This document shows, in pieces, positions 48,161 through 59,917 of a DNA stretch of 64,000 nt. Location of the stretch: NCBI GenBank assembly GCA_027943335.1, contig BSBK01005144.1, positions 272,001 through 336,000 of the forward strand. The letters are read 5' to 3'. A program made the position numbers and the translations under genes. This DNA is from Chamaecyparis obtusa. Its lineage: Eukaryota > Streptophyta > Pinopsida > Cupressales > Cupressaceae. The notes under the pieces were generated by a model. It saw only the letters and a list, made by a program, of their open reading frames with translations. It was not told where the DNA came from and did not search any database. Numbering within the stretch: position 1 is the first letter of the stretch; each line of letters opens with the position of its first letter.

Positions 48161-49304
48161 TGTTAAAAAGTAAAGTCCACTAAGATAACTGAGAGGGGGG
48201 GGTGAATCAATTATCTAATAATTATAAATTTTATCATCTTCAACAACATTAAACCATATAAGAAATATAATTACCAACCATAGAAAGATATTCATACACA
48301 ATAACACAATGACACAAGATATGTTGACTAGGGAAACTCTTGATCAGAGAGTAAAACCTAGTGGGAATGATGCCCACAAAAGATGCACTAATATGAATAT
48401 TCCTTGTGAAAGGATAGACTCTGTTAGGAGTCTTATGAAATACATTCAGTACATATGAATCCTTGTTAAAAGATTCTAACCCTGTTAAGAGTTATGGAAG
48501 ACAGAAGGACCCACTGCCCAAATAGCTTCATGGTAAGATCACTGAACACACTGTCCAAATAATCTTTGCATTAATCAATAGAATAATATGTTACCTCTTC
48601 TCTGAATGTGCCAAACTACACTCACTATTAGATCTCTGTACCTCGCATATCTTCCTTCACAAATTTGCTTTCATACTTAGCTCTTTTCTTCACTTCATGC
48701 ATAATGCATCACACACAACTGCTCTCAACTATATTAAAACTTCCCATCAAAACAAGGAAATACTTTCCTTCCTTTATACCACACACAAATAATTACAAAT
48801 GAGTTGGCATACAATTACAATATAAAAGTTTCCACAGGCTACACCAAAATTACACAAAATTGTTAGCTTCCAAATACAATAAATCTTCACTCGTGCGACC
48901 TCAAAGTTTGTGCTATCATCCAAGTCACTACCAATGTGTCTCTAGCTTCCATTTAACTATGCAAAACCAAATTCCATCCCAATTAGGAGATATCATTTGA
49001 TTTCCACAAATCGCTACTCAGGAACACTTCCTGAATACTGCTTCCACCAAAATGCTCATAACTTCCATGAATAAATGAATTACTATTTGCGCTCTTAACC
49101 ATAGACACATAATATACCAAAGAAAATAACCTCAACATCACATAGCTCCAACTACAATATACCACGCATGTTAATCCAAACTCTATCTGCTTCTTTGCAA
49201 GTCTCTAGAAGATCATTGTGTTGATATCAATGACAATCATAGTCATGAATGCAACAACAATTGTTACAGAATGGCTGCCAAACATTCAACATTCATTCCT
49301 AATA
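48161..49304 (-). repeat. 5' LTR of inner copia
   Basis: The LTR is 1144 bp and matches 43370-44550. Its outer end reads TATTAGGAATG on the minus strand, a TG-to-TA change relative to the other LTR. Confidence 0.95.
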
Positions 49305-49309
49305 GATAG
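49305..49309 (+). other. Target site duplication GATAG, right copy
   Basis: This is the exact match of 43365-43369 and marks the right edge of the inner copia. Confidence 0.95.
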
Positions 49310-49904
49310 ATCCAAAGAATGATCTAAAGGAAGCTATGGGAGAAGAGTCAACAGAGGCTACTGACACAATAATAGAGACAACCGAGATGATAAAGGCAAA
49401 AAGGTATGCTACATAGCTGAAGATATTGAATTTGAATTTGATTCTAATGATGACATAGAAGTTGTATTTGTTGCTATGAAAGATGACTCAAAGGAAGAAG
49501 AGAAACATGAGGAGACAACCCTAATCTCTAAAGTAAGAAGAAATGATACATGGATCATAGACAGTGGTTGTACACATCATATGACTAGTGATGTAGATAA
49601 ATTTGATCAACTTAATAAATACAATGAAGGATCTGTGAGAATGGGAAATGATGCACCTTGTATGGTAAGAGGTAAAGGTTCAATGATGATCAATGAAAGA
49701 ATAAAATGTGAAAATGCATATTGGATAGATGGACTAAACTATAATTTGTTAAGTGTGGCACAACTAAACAATTCAGGCCATCGACTTCCTTTTGAGAGAA
49801 AAAAGATGAAGATTTATGATGACGTAGGAAGACTTGTCAGAATTGGTACACAATCCAAAGTAATCTATTTTATCTTGATATTGATTAGTCTTCTTGTTTG
49901 CTAA
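49310..49904 (+). pseudogene. Outer copia protease region
   Basis: After the inner insertion the outer pol resumes with a short degraded linker. An open frame at 49476-49904 has DTWIIDSGCTHHMTSDV, the copia protease signature with intact DSG, then GNDAPCMVRGKGSM and DGLNYNLLSVAQL, which leads to the pre-integrase segment. The frame shifts near 49870. Confidence 0.9.
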
Positions 49905-50600
49905 TGAAGGATGAAGATGCATGGTTGTGGCACAAAAGGTTATGCCACGTAAATTTTGACAACATGATCAAGATTAGTAAAAAGAGAAGAGTTAGAGGAT
50001 TGCCTAACTTGTCAAAACCCGATCATGCTATGTGCCATGAATGTTAGAAAGGTAAGATGACTATGTCTAGTTTCAAAAGAAAAGGCTACTCAACAAAAAA
50101 GATACTTAAGTTGGTTCATACTAACCTATGTGGTCCTATGAGAACTCAGAGTTGTTATGGTGATAGATACTTTATTCTTTTTGTTGATGACTATACTAGA
50201 CTGATGACTGTTATGTTCTTGAAGGAGAAATCCAAAGCTATTAAAATGGTATAAAGCTAAGGTAGAAAAAGAGACTAGTAATGAAATAAAATGCTTAAGA
50301 TCTAATAGTGGAGGTGAATTTATCTTTGATGAATTTACTAATTTCTGCAATAAGCATGGTATTAAAAGACAAGTCTCTGCACCGAGGATACCTCAGCAAA
50401 ATGGCATTGTTGAAAGAAGGAATAGGTCAATAATTGACTATGCTAGAACACTGATGATATAGAAGAATGTTGCTCAGACATATTGGAGGCAAGTTGTCAG
50501 TATAGCTATATATGTTCTTAACCGAGTAAAACTGAAGAAGGATACCAACCGAACACCTTATGAGCTATGGTTTGGACACAAACCTACTGTAAGTTATTTT
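49905..50600 (+). pseudogene. Outer copia integrase
   Basis: The zinc part is HKRLCHVNFDNM..CHEC, followed by a stop (TAG at 50044). The core gives VHTNLCGPMRTQS, then RSNSGGEF and NGIVERRN. Two of the three catalytic acids, Asp in the HTD and RSD blocks, are replaced by Asn; the Glu is kept. There is a frameshift near 50250 and further stops. As in the inner copia, the first position is Asn encoded by AAC. Confidence 0.88.
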
Positions 50601-51107
50601 AGGATTTTTGGAAGTAAATGATTTATTTTGAAAGATGAGAGAAATGGTAAATTTGATTCAAAAGGAGATGAAGGGATATTTCTGGGATATTCCACCAAAA
50701 GTAAAGGATATAAATGTTTGAATAAGGTTACAAATAAGATAATTGAGAATACTAATGTCTGTGTTGATGAGTTTGATGACAAGAACATAGAGGAAAGTAA
50801 ATAGGAACTAGAAGACCATGGTAGATTTACTTACATTGAACAACTAGAGTGTCTACCGAAGCCTCAATCTGTGATAACCGGTTAGCAAGAAAATAATGAA
50901 GAAGAACAAGAAAGACAAACCAACGAACAAGATGGAGCTACCAAGTAAGGAAATGAACCTAAATAGGATGAACAAGAAAGAAGAAACTAAGTTCTAGCTA
51001 GTTTTTTTAGAAGACATCATCTTGAGACACAAATCATTGGAGACAGACAAGCTAGAATGCAAACTAGGAGCTAAACAAGACAAGGTACATGTCTAGTTTG
51101 TGAATTT

Positions 51108-51848
51108 GAACCAAAAAATATGAAAGTTGCATTAGAAAATGAAGAATGTGTTAATGCAATGAAAGAGGAAATAGAGAAAATAGAGAAGAACAAAACTTAG
51201 AGCTTAGTACCCCGACCTAAAGATAAGAATATTATTGGTACTAAATGGATATTCAGGAACAAACTGAATGAAAATGGTGAAGTCACAAGAAATAAAGCTA
51301 GATTGGTATGCAAGTGATATGCATAGGAAGAAGATATTGACTATGGTGAAACATTTACACCTATTGCTAGATTGGAAGGTGTTAGAATGCTACTTGCATA
51401 TGCTACACATAAGAAATTCAAAGTCTATCAAATTGATGTAAAGTCAACATTTCTAAATGGTATACTTGAAGAAGAGGTCTACATAGAACAACCTGAAGGA
51501 TTCATTGATCCAGACAACAAAGACATGGTATGTAGATTACATAAAGCTTTATATGGTTTGAAGAAAGCACCGAGAGCCTGGTATGAAAGGCTGCATACTT
51601 ACTTGCTAAGTATTGGGTTTTTTAGAACAAGTGAAAATAGCAATCTGTATATGAAAGGTGATACTGATGATACTATTATTATTGTTGAAATATTCATAGA
51701 TGATATTATTTTTGGAGGTCAAGATCATGTATACAAATTATTTTCTAATGAAATGAAAAAGGAGTTTGAAATGTCTATGTTCGGAGAGATTAAGTTCTTT
51801 CTAGGACTACAAGTGATTCAACAGAGTGATGAGATATTCATCACATAA
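51108..51848 (+). pseudogene. Outer copia reverse transcriptase
   Basis: Blocks in order are [59 protein letters not shown], and the catalytic IFIDDIIFGG with both Asp present. It ends EIKFFLGLQVIQQSDEIFIT and a stop. Stops at 51198, 51316 and 51325 lie in the first part, leaving an intact frame of 158 codons from 51372. Confidence 0.9.
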
Positions 51849-52646
51849 TCTAAATACATAAAGGAAGTACTAAAGACATTTGGCATAGAAGATGCTAAAC
51901 CTGTGGGAACACCAATGGCTACTAGATGCAAAGTGAAAAAGGAGGATGAAACTATAGAGGTAAACTAGACACTTTACCGATCCATGATTGGTAAGTTAAT
52001 GTATGTAGTTCACAGTAGACTAGATAGAGCACATTTTGTGGGAATTGTTGCTAGATTTTTTGCTAATCCTAGAGAATCACACATAACTGCTACTAAAAGA
52101 ATCTTAAGATACCTAAAAAAAATAGAGGATTATGGATTATGGTATCCTAAGGAAGGCAAGTTTGAACTAAAAGTTTACACCGATGCTGATTGGGCTGGAA
52201 ATGTGGATGATAGAAAAAGCACCATCGAAGGAGCATTTTTCTTTGGTGAAAGACTTGTAACCTAGACAAGTAAAAAGCAGGCTTGTATTTCTCAGTCTAC
52301 AGCTGAAGCAGAGTATGTTGCTATGGCTACTAATAGCTCAAACATTGCATATATTAAGCAAGTGTTGGAAGGAATGAATGAAGTAATCACTGACCTGGTG
52401 ATTATATATTGTGACAACACTAGTGCAATTAACATTTCAAAGAATCTAGTGATGCACTCCAAGACAAAGCATTAATCTATTAAGTATCATTACTTAAGAG
52501 AACAAGTGCAAGAGAAGCAAGTGAAGTTAGAATTTGTTACATCTAAGGAACAACTTGCAGATATCTTTACAAAGCCTCTACTGAAGGATACATTTGAATA
52601 CTTGAGGACTAGACTTGGGGTATGTCCCCTATCTATCGGTCACTAA
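51849..52646 (+). pseudogene. Outer copia RNase H
   Basis: The segment follows RT in frame with FGIEDAKPVGTPM and YRSMIGKLMYV, then YTDADWAGNVDDRKST, SKKQACISQSTAEAEYVA and YCDNTSAINIS. It finishes ADIFTKPLLKDTFEYLRTRL. The D, E and D positions are present. Stops at 51846, 51966, 52263 and 52473 interrupt it. It would remove the RNA strand during reverse transcription. Confidence 0.9.
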
Positions 52647-53174
52647 GGTGATCTGGATGTTCCATTAGCCTACTTTTATCAGAAGATCACAAATGTTTAT
52701 GAAGCATAGTTTTCACTTTGAATCATGTTCAAGGTTGTGATTAAGTTTGGAGAACTAGAACCGATTGGGATATCAATATACAGAGATACAAAGATTCTAT
52801 TGAATAACAAAGAGTTACTTAGCTACTGAAAGAGTTGTTTGTTTATTTGTTTCTTTGGCATTATTATCAAAGGGAGAGATAAATAATATGAAAAGGAGAG
52901 ACAAACATGCACCAATGAGAACTATCTAAGGGAGAGACAATCTAAAAAGGAATAGAGCATTGAAGATCAATTACAAAGAACAGAAGCAGGAACAAGAGAA
53001 CTGAAAAGAGCACAACTACAGAATGGTAAAGTTGTATTATGTAATGTTGTTTAGTAACATAGTGATTAAACATATTAAGCTAGGGAGAGATTGTACATCA
53101 TTTTTTTATAGAGTTGTAGAATACATGTTTGGTATGTGTATGGTACATTTCATATTACTTGAGTTTCCATCAAT
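52647..53174 (+). other. Outer copia 3' untranslated region
   Basis: Purine-rich non-coding DNA between the end of pol and the polypurine tract. Repeated GGGAGAGA-type sequences (near 52871, 52931, 53082 and 53180) resemble extra polypurine tracts, as seen in some plant copia lineages. Confidence 0.6.
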
Positions 53175-53189
53175 GCCAAAGGGAGAGAT
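53175..53189 (+). other. Polypurine tract of outer copia
   Basis: CCAAAGGGAGAGAT immediately precedes the TG of the 3' LTR. Confidence 0.85.
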
Positions 53190-54672
53190 TGATGAACTAC
53201 AACTGATTTGGAATTTGATTGAAGAATCTGTGATTTAAGATCAATGAGAAGTTGTTGATTAGATATGTAATATGATTAAATCAATATTATGTTGTCATTG
53301 ATGTCAACTAGCTTGAAAACACTTATCTTATAAGTTACTATATCAAAACATCTCAAGAAAGGTGAAAGAGATGAAGAATAGAGAAATCTACATGAGGAAG
53401 ATGTACATGTCAGATGAGGAAAAGGAACACGTTGAGTAACTTTTTGATGAGTCTATGACCTTATGATATTGACTTTATTATGTTGCATTCATCTATGATG
53501 AAGAATAGAGCTAAAAGACACAAAGTAGTGTTGTCGATAAATGAAGCATTTTAGTATACACCAACGGATTGTAGTGTATACTGAGCACAGTGTTAACTGA
53601 GCCTGTGTTCACCAATGCATTTATTTGTTAACCAAGCAGAATAGAATGAATTAAATGATCAGTTTAGCTGATAAGATTGATGAGATGGAAAGTGTATGAA
53701 ATTGAGGTAACAGATAATGTTTATTACAAAGATCGACAGCTAACATAATTAAAGGAAGATCTAATGGAATAGATTGAAATGTGTTATTGACACATTAGCC
53801 GAGGAAGTTTAAAGTGAAAAAATCAATGAAGATGATTAAGCGGCAAAATCTGATGGACAAGAAGGAAATGGTTTACTCATCTATATAAGAGACTAGAGAT
53901 TTCATAGTGAAAATGCTAGAAGAAGAAGATACTGTAGGATTATCATGTGAACAAGTTTTCATGCATTCTGATCATACTAGTTAGTAAGAACCGAGCTGTA
54001 GAAAAATTATTGAGCTACAGAGAGTAATTACCGACGGATAGTAAGTAGATACATTATTGAATTTGAAGTGTAATATTGATTAGAAATATTTGTAAGAGTT
54101 AAATATTGATCTGTAATTTGTAATTGAAGTTGTATTAAGGTAGATAATTTATTGTTACATATTTAACCATTGTATATAGTCAAATCTCTTAACTGAGTGG
54201 ACTAAGAAAGTCTTATTATGTATCATTCATAGAATGAACATCATTATCCTATCAACCCTATAGTGAATTCTAGTTGGACGATAACTATTGGTCTAAAATC
54301 CTCTAACAAGGTCACACCTAACAGTGTGTTTGTAAACCTTTAACAGGGTTGGGTCTTCACCGACCTCACTTCAAAAGAGTGAATATTTTTGGGTTGCTGG
54401 TCCTAGGTGGTTTTTACCTTCATAGGGTTTCCATGTTAAATCTCGTGTGTTATGTGTTGATTTTGATATTTGTTTGTTATCATATTTTTCATGTTACATG
54501 TTTGATTTGATCGATAACTGTTATAAGTTTAGACTGATAATCGGTAAAAGCACAGACAGTGAAAGTATTTAATGTTTACCAAGTAGTAGAAGTTGAAGTA
54601 TTTGTTTTGGATTATACATTTTGATGTGGGACACTGGATAACTAATTCAACCCCCTCTCAGTTATTCTAACT
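53190..54672 (+). repeat. 3' LTR of outer copia
   Basis: This LTR is 1483 bp and matches 12481-13967. It begins TGATGAACTACAACTG and ends TTATTCTAACT, with the terminal A changed to T. It is followed by ATAGG, the partner of the left GTAGG. Confidence 0.93.
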
Positions 54673-54677
54673 ATAGG

Positions 54678-55240
54678 ATGTAGGCTTGCATAGGTTATTA
54701 TTGTAATTGTATGACTCTAGTGCAAGAAAGGAATAGTATTAGAATTATACAAACAATACCACACAAGATAGGATGACACATTTATTGATGAGCTCATAAA
54801 TATAAAATGCGAAGATAGAAACACAAGTTAAAGCATTCACTATTTCTACTAACATCAAGAAAACATCACTATCTTCACCATATGCCTAGAAATAATTTAG
54901 AATCCCATCTATAATTTTTAATTTCTACAAACGCCATCTTTTTAATTATGAAAATGTATATTTAATACAAATTTAGTTCTTAAAAAAATGGTCATTCATA
55001 ACTCATAGTATTCATTAAACACTCAAATCTCTCCACATTCTTTTGACTTTAGTTTACAAAACAATCTCATAGAATAACCAACCACCATAGTGTAAAACAA
55101 TACAACATCACAATACACAACTAGATATTATTTCTAAGTAGTTTTGTCTATTTTAGTTGGATGGTGCAAAATCTTATTTGGAGTTGAGATAACATGTATT
55201 CAACGCTAGTAAATTTTAGCTTATTTTTTGATGAGGATTA
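54678..55240. other. AT-rich flank with no recognisable gene
   Basis: This was the right flank of the outer copia target. No domains were found. The left end of the CACTA element probably lies in or just after this stretch, but no convincing CACTA terminus could be fixed. Confidence 0.4.
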
Positions 55241-55359
55241 GTCAATTTTTAGATGCCAATTGGTCAACCAAATGACCATAACTATTGTCAAAGTTTTTTC
55301 ATCGATTATATGACACAACAAATAGTCATTGCAATTGTGACGTATATAGCGGTTGAATT

Positions 55360-55620
55360 ATCGACAAACCCATCATCGAAATAATCACTTCAACCTGGAA
55401 GGATTATTGACCATGCCTTACATCTATGCGACTGATGTTCATCGAAATTGCAAGGTCTTATGGTCAGAATAGTCGTCGAGTGTATAGCATTCTCGTCGAA
55501 ATGACAAAAAACTGTTGGTCAAAATTGTGATGAAGAGTGGTTGGAATATTCATTGAGTATACAGAATTCTCATTGATAAGATATTCTTTTGATCATCGAA
55601 AAAGCGACGAAAAATTTAAT
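55360..55620 (-). repeat. CACTA subterminal repeat region
   Basis: Short motifs of the form CATCGAAAT, CGTCGAGTG and CGTCGAAATGAC, ending in ATCGAAAAAGCGACGAAAAA, occur several times in both orientations. Such CG-rich repeats near CACTA ends bind the element's transposase proteins. Confidence 0.6.
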
Positions 55621-55921
55621 TTCTTTTTTAAAAAATAAAATATATTATCAAATTAAGCATAGCAATAATATGTTTAATCTATTAGTAATTATCTACATTT
55701 AATCTGCCAATTACTAATAGCTTTGTACTACACATGCAATGTATTGTCAGTTTGAAGATAGTGTGTGCCATGTGTGATGGTTAAATAATAGGAAAGTTAT
55801 GATGATTTAATTGTAGAACTACTAGTCCCTTGAAGAAATTGAAAATCAGTTTGGAGGGGGATTTTGGACAGTTTTGTACGTGAGTTTTATGGGAGAGAAG
55901 TCTTAGAAGTTATGGAGAGGT

Positions 55922-56117
55922 GTGTATGGTCGAAGAAGACAATGCAAGGAACTACCAAGCAATAAAATTTTAATTCTTTACAAACAGTCACTTCTCTGCT
56001 CGTGAAGACACAGTCTGGTGTTTATATTATTAAACTCTCTATTCAATGCAACATTTATAGGAAAAGCATTCATTGATTGGTATTATAATTTTTTATCATT
56101 CCATGTATTGATTATAT
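55922..56117 (+). repeat. 196-bp direct repeat, left copy
   Basis: Sequence starting GTGTATGGTCGAAGAAGACA recurs at 56534-56729 with roughly 8% differences and no net indel, an offset of 612 bp. It reaches into the end of the SET-type gene in the right copy. Confidence 0.9.
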
Positions 56118-56533
56118 TGTTTTGAAGTCTTAAAATCAAAGAATTTTAGTCCTTTTATTGATTGTTCCTGTACAGTGCTTGGCGTGCAAATAATCTATGT
56201 CTTGAAGAACCAATGATTTCCTTGGCTCTATCAAATAGTTGGCAAGCAATGATGTATTCAATATTTCTAAAGTGCTTCAAAAGGCTTAAACTCACCAAGA
56301 CTCTTCACAAGACTTCTAAGTGATATATTTGGTGTTATTGACTTACATTTTCTTGGATTCAAGGACTTTATAATATTGACTTACATGGGGGGTATATTGG
56401 TGCAGGGCACCTAAGCCATTCAGTTTTGCTTTGGGACTTGAGTTCTATATTTTGTTTTGCTTTGTAATAAAACATGTCTTCTAAATTCCTAGACCATCTT
56501 ATGGTTTGGTTTTAGTCCTTCTTGTGTGGAGTG

Positions 56534-56729
56534 GTGTATGGTCGAAGAAGACAATGTAATGAACTACCAAGCAATAAACTTTTAATTCTTTACAAATAGT
56601 CACTTTTCTGGTCATGAAGACAAAGTCTTGTGTTTATATTATTAAACTCTCTATTCAATGCAACATTGATAGGAAAATTATTCATTGATTGGTATTTTAA
56701 GTTTTGATCATTCCATGTACTGATTATAT
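56534..56729 (+). repeat. 196-bp direct repeat, right copy
   Basis: This is the partner of 55922-56117. It overlaps the last codons of the minus-strand gene (KTVRDSYNQYME), so the 3' end of the gene was probably duplicated. Confidence 0.9.
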
Positions 56730-58985
56730 GAGTCCCTCACAGTCTTAAGATATTTGGCAGCTTTTTCTAAAATTTTCTTCTCAAAAATATTACTACCAAA
56801 CTCATGCTCTAAAACCTTAATGAGCTGATCTTTTAATTTTTTCTCTTGCAAGTTCCACCTTTTAAGAAAAAACACAAAATTGTTAGATAGAAAAATTAAG
56901 TAAAGTTGTGTACCTTGAATATAGTAAAAGAAAGGGCCCAAATGAAAGGAAAAATACTATACCAATTAATGATATGAAATAAAAATAGTGGGATAGGGTT
57001 AGTTCAATTATGATGTTCCACCTTGTACATATGGTGGGCCCGAATATCTTCAATGTGAAGTCATAAAGCGTCTTATAAAATGAATTTTTTCCTACAAAAA
57101 TGTCATGGGACCATCAATCCAAAAGTTTTTATGAATAGGTAAATGCATATTACAATATAAATAATAATAATTTTAAAGTACCTAGAAGCTTAGGACATTT
57201 TAAAGGCATCAATTCTTTATTGTCAATCAACAATGATGTATGCATAAATCACATGCTAGAAACACAGGTAGATCTAGGAAACAATGGTGAATTATCACCA
57301 ATATAGGTACTCTGATCTATATCTGACGTAGCAGATGGTGCTGATGTATCTCCTACTCCACAAAATTAATCCACTATGAGATGCACCCAAGATTAAAGTA
57401 CAAATTATCAAATCATAATTAACACAAAACCAAATATATCAAAACAAGGATTTACCAGGCATAGACCTTGAAGGCATTAATGTTTGCATGCCCCTTGTTG
57501 CCGACATTACACTCAAAAATCTCGAATGGATGTCGGTCAACCTCCTAGGAGGAGTCGCTTGCACTTGATCACCTAAACAATACATTGTTAGCAAAGACAT
57601 TCTGAAATAATAAAAGTAAGAGTTAACTTAAGAAGTTTTTGAATGTTCCAAAGAAAAATTCCTTTTAACTTGTCAACTTAAGGATTATTTTACCTGCGGT
57701 GGCTGGAGCTCTACTAGTACCAGCCTCATTGTGATGTCCATGACCAAGTACTTGAGCAAGCAAAAAATCTTGTAACAAGAACACATACATATTTTAGTTC
57801 ATGACATAAAAGAGTATAAAATATAAACCTTTATTGAAATTTTGTTATAACTAAAGATTCATTACTTCTTAATTCAAAATGACATGCTTGCGCCATAAAT
57901 TCATCTATGCTCTTCAACATATCCTCGGTTGGATTTGTATCTTCCAAAATGCTAATAATTTTTGCATTGACTCGTTTTAGTTTTTTCTTCACCATATTTA
58001 TTACATTAGGGATTTCTGGGATATCCTCATCTGTATCTACAACTATTGACTTTGTTGTTGTAGGTGCTTTTCCCCTATCCTAAACATCAAATTGTGATAG
58101 GAATATCAGTAAAACTAGCATAATAACTCCAAAACCCTAAATAAAATAACATAATAATATAACATTTTTCAACTATCTAATTTGTACAATTTCAATAAGG
58201 TTTACCATTGCTGAAGAATGGGTGGGAGGAGCATCCCTATGGCCTCTATCATGTACTGGGGGATCCATGTCATTCTATGACAAAGATTAAATATAAAAAC
58301 TTCAACGAACTGAAAGCAATAGACTTAGCAAAAAAATCTTATTAATAAAATGGTATATTAGAGTCATAAACATGAAGTTAGTTTAAATGGTATATAGCAC
58401 TTACCACCCTCATGATAGTTACTTTGTTTTTATCTATGCAATTTAAATTGTAATCTATTAGCAGTTCTTCTCCTGCACTTATTGATTTTATCACATAAAA
58501 AAACTTGATTCCCCTCATGCACCTCAAATATGCAATTGGGTTGCTTATTAGTTGAGGAAGGTCGCGTACTATTTATAAAACCCACAATATTCCCTATTGC
58601 TTTTGGTCTCCCATCAATGTACATAGAAAATCTTTTACTTTGATCATTTTCTTTCCATTGTATATAATTTTCTAATAGTACATACCTAAGCATACTTTTT
58701 TTATATTGAACAATCTGCATCCAATCATTTTAATTGTAACAAGGACCGACATAATCCATCAATTCAACAACTTTGTTGTAACATACCTTTATCCCATCCA
58801 TGGAAAATAGGCCCAAACCATGTAATGGGGATGGAGCTATGCAATATATCCTATCATTAACATAAAAATCAGTGTTAATTGGAGGTAGCTCATTGGGTAC
58901 CCATTCTTTCTCAAGATGTGTGTACCGAAAGGCCACCTTGATGTCGCCTTTGGTGTCATCATCATAAGAACATGACCCCCCTTTA
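56708..58985 (-). pseudogene. CACTA-borne gene with SET domain
   Basis: The first visible exon (about 58985-58405) encodes VAFRYTHLEKEWVPNELPP and then a SET domain: APSPLHGLGLFSMDGIKV (GxG motif), VELMDYVGPCYN, GFINSTRPSSTNKQPNCIFE (N..PN core) and, in a shifted frame, SISAGEELLIDYNLN (58447-58473). SET proteins transfer methyl groups to lysines, often on histones. Further exons with GT/AG edges lie near 58275-58205, 58081-57869, 57770-57693, 57572-57458 and 57360-57185. The end is 56862-56708, a Lys-rich helix (KKLKDQLIKVLEHEFGS). A TAA at 58730-58732 and a frameshift at the A-run 58497-58503 break it. It lies downstream of TNP2 on the same strand. Confidence 0.8.
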
Positions 58986-59917
58986 GCAAGGAAAAATTAC
59001 ATGCGTTTATTGAATTATTTTCTAATTTTTTGACCTCTAGTTGATCTCCCCATTTTAGTCATACTTCATGTAGAATTTTCATCCTACCATTCCCTCATTT
59101 CCCTCATTCGATGTAGATAGATCTGACAGGTACCTATTTGGTGGGTCCTATAATCCATGAAATGAGATATTGTCATGTCCTCACTTCAAATAGAATTTTG
59201 ATAATAATTAAATAATATATATAGAATAATCAAGTCATGACCCATACAGTTCTTCTTTGTCTATACGTGGGAGATATAAAATGTAAGTTGAAAGTGAAGG
59301 AAAGGCACAAAAATAGGAATCATATAAAAGGATAAACAAGAATAATATAACATGTCAAACTTTCGGCGTCAATTATTCGACACATTATATGATTATATAA
59401 TATGTCTATTTATAACATACATGCTCAGTGATAAATAAGAAGAATATAAGAAAATTATGTCCATTTATTGACTTATACCTACTGATCCATGAAACTGTGT
59501 GGGATCCTCACCGAAGGGGTTAAATTTTCTACATATGTTAATCATTTATCTTAAGTTAGCTAAAAATTACATGATACGTATGCTACAAATAACGTAGAAG
59601 ATAACATGAATAATATGCAAGATCATAAACATGAAAAAATTACCTTTACCTTATATATGGAATGCAAGATTGTCAACAGAAGGGGTGACAATGCCTGTTG
59701 TCAATTGCCTATTTGTACAAAGGGTGACAATCAAACAAATTATATACATGTATCAGCAATAATTAATTGAGCATCATAAGAAAAACATTGGTAATTATAA
59801 ATCACATATGTTGTAATCATTAGAATTGAAATCAATACATCAATATTAAATATATATACTAATCAATATAAATATATATAAATAGTTAAATCACATACTT
59901 TGTACATTTCAATCATG

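Larger units (their letters stand above)
43370..49304 (-). mobile_element. Inner Ty1/copia retrotransposon on the minus strand
   Basis: The element is 5935 bp with LTRs at 48161-49304 (5') and 43370-44550 (3'). It has a primer site at 48147-48158, a purine tract next to the 3' LTR, and an exact GATAG duplication. The minus-strand order is gag, protease, integrase, RT, RNase H. The integrase C-terminus and most of RNase H are deleted, and one RT catalytic Asp is altered, so it cannot move by itself. About 11 substitutions over the first 265 aligned LTR bases make it younger than the outer copia. Confidence 0.95.
12481..54672 (+). mobile_element. Outer Ty1/copia retrotransposon, split by two nested insertions
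   Basis: Two direct LTRs (12481-13967 and 53190-54672) bound the element. A primer site follows the 5' LTR and a purine tract precedes the 3' LTR. The flanks are GTAGG (12476-12480) and ATAGG (54673-54677), a 5-bp duplication with one transition. Internal pieces on the plus strand are in order: gag start (14032-14201), rest of gag (42702-43369), then protease, integrase, RT and RNase H (49310-52646). Removing the inserts 14202-42694 and 43370-49304 restores a copia of about 7.8 kb. In-frame stops are numerous, so the copy is dead. Confidence 0.92.

Noticed and set aside
54836..54866. CACTA pentamers near 54837 and 54862 as the left end of the CACTA element
   Set aside because: CACTA is frequent by chance, no matching inverted terminus is in the window, and the subterminal repeats start several hundred bases away.
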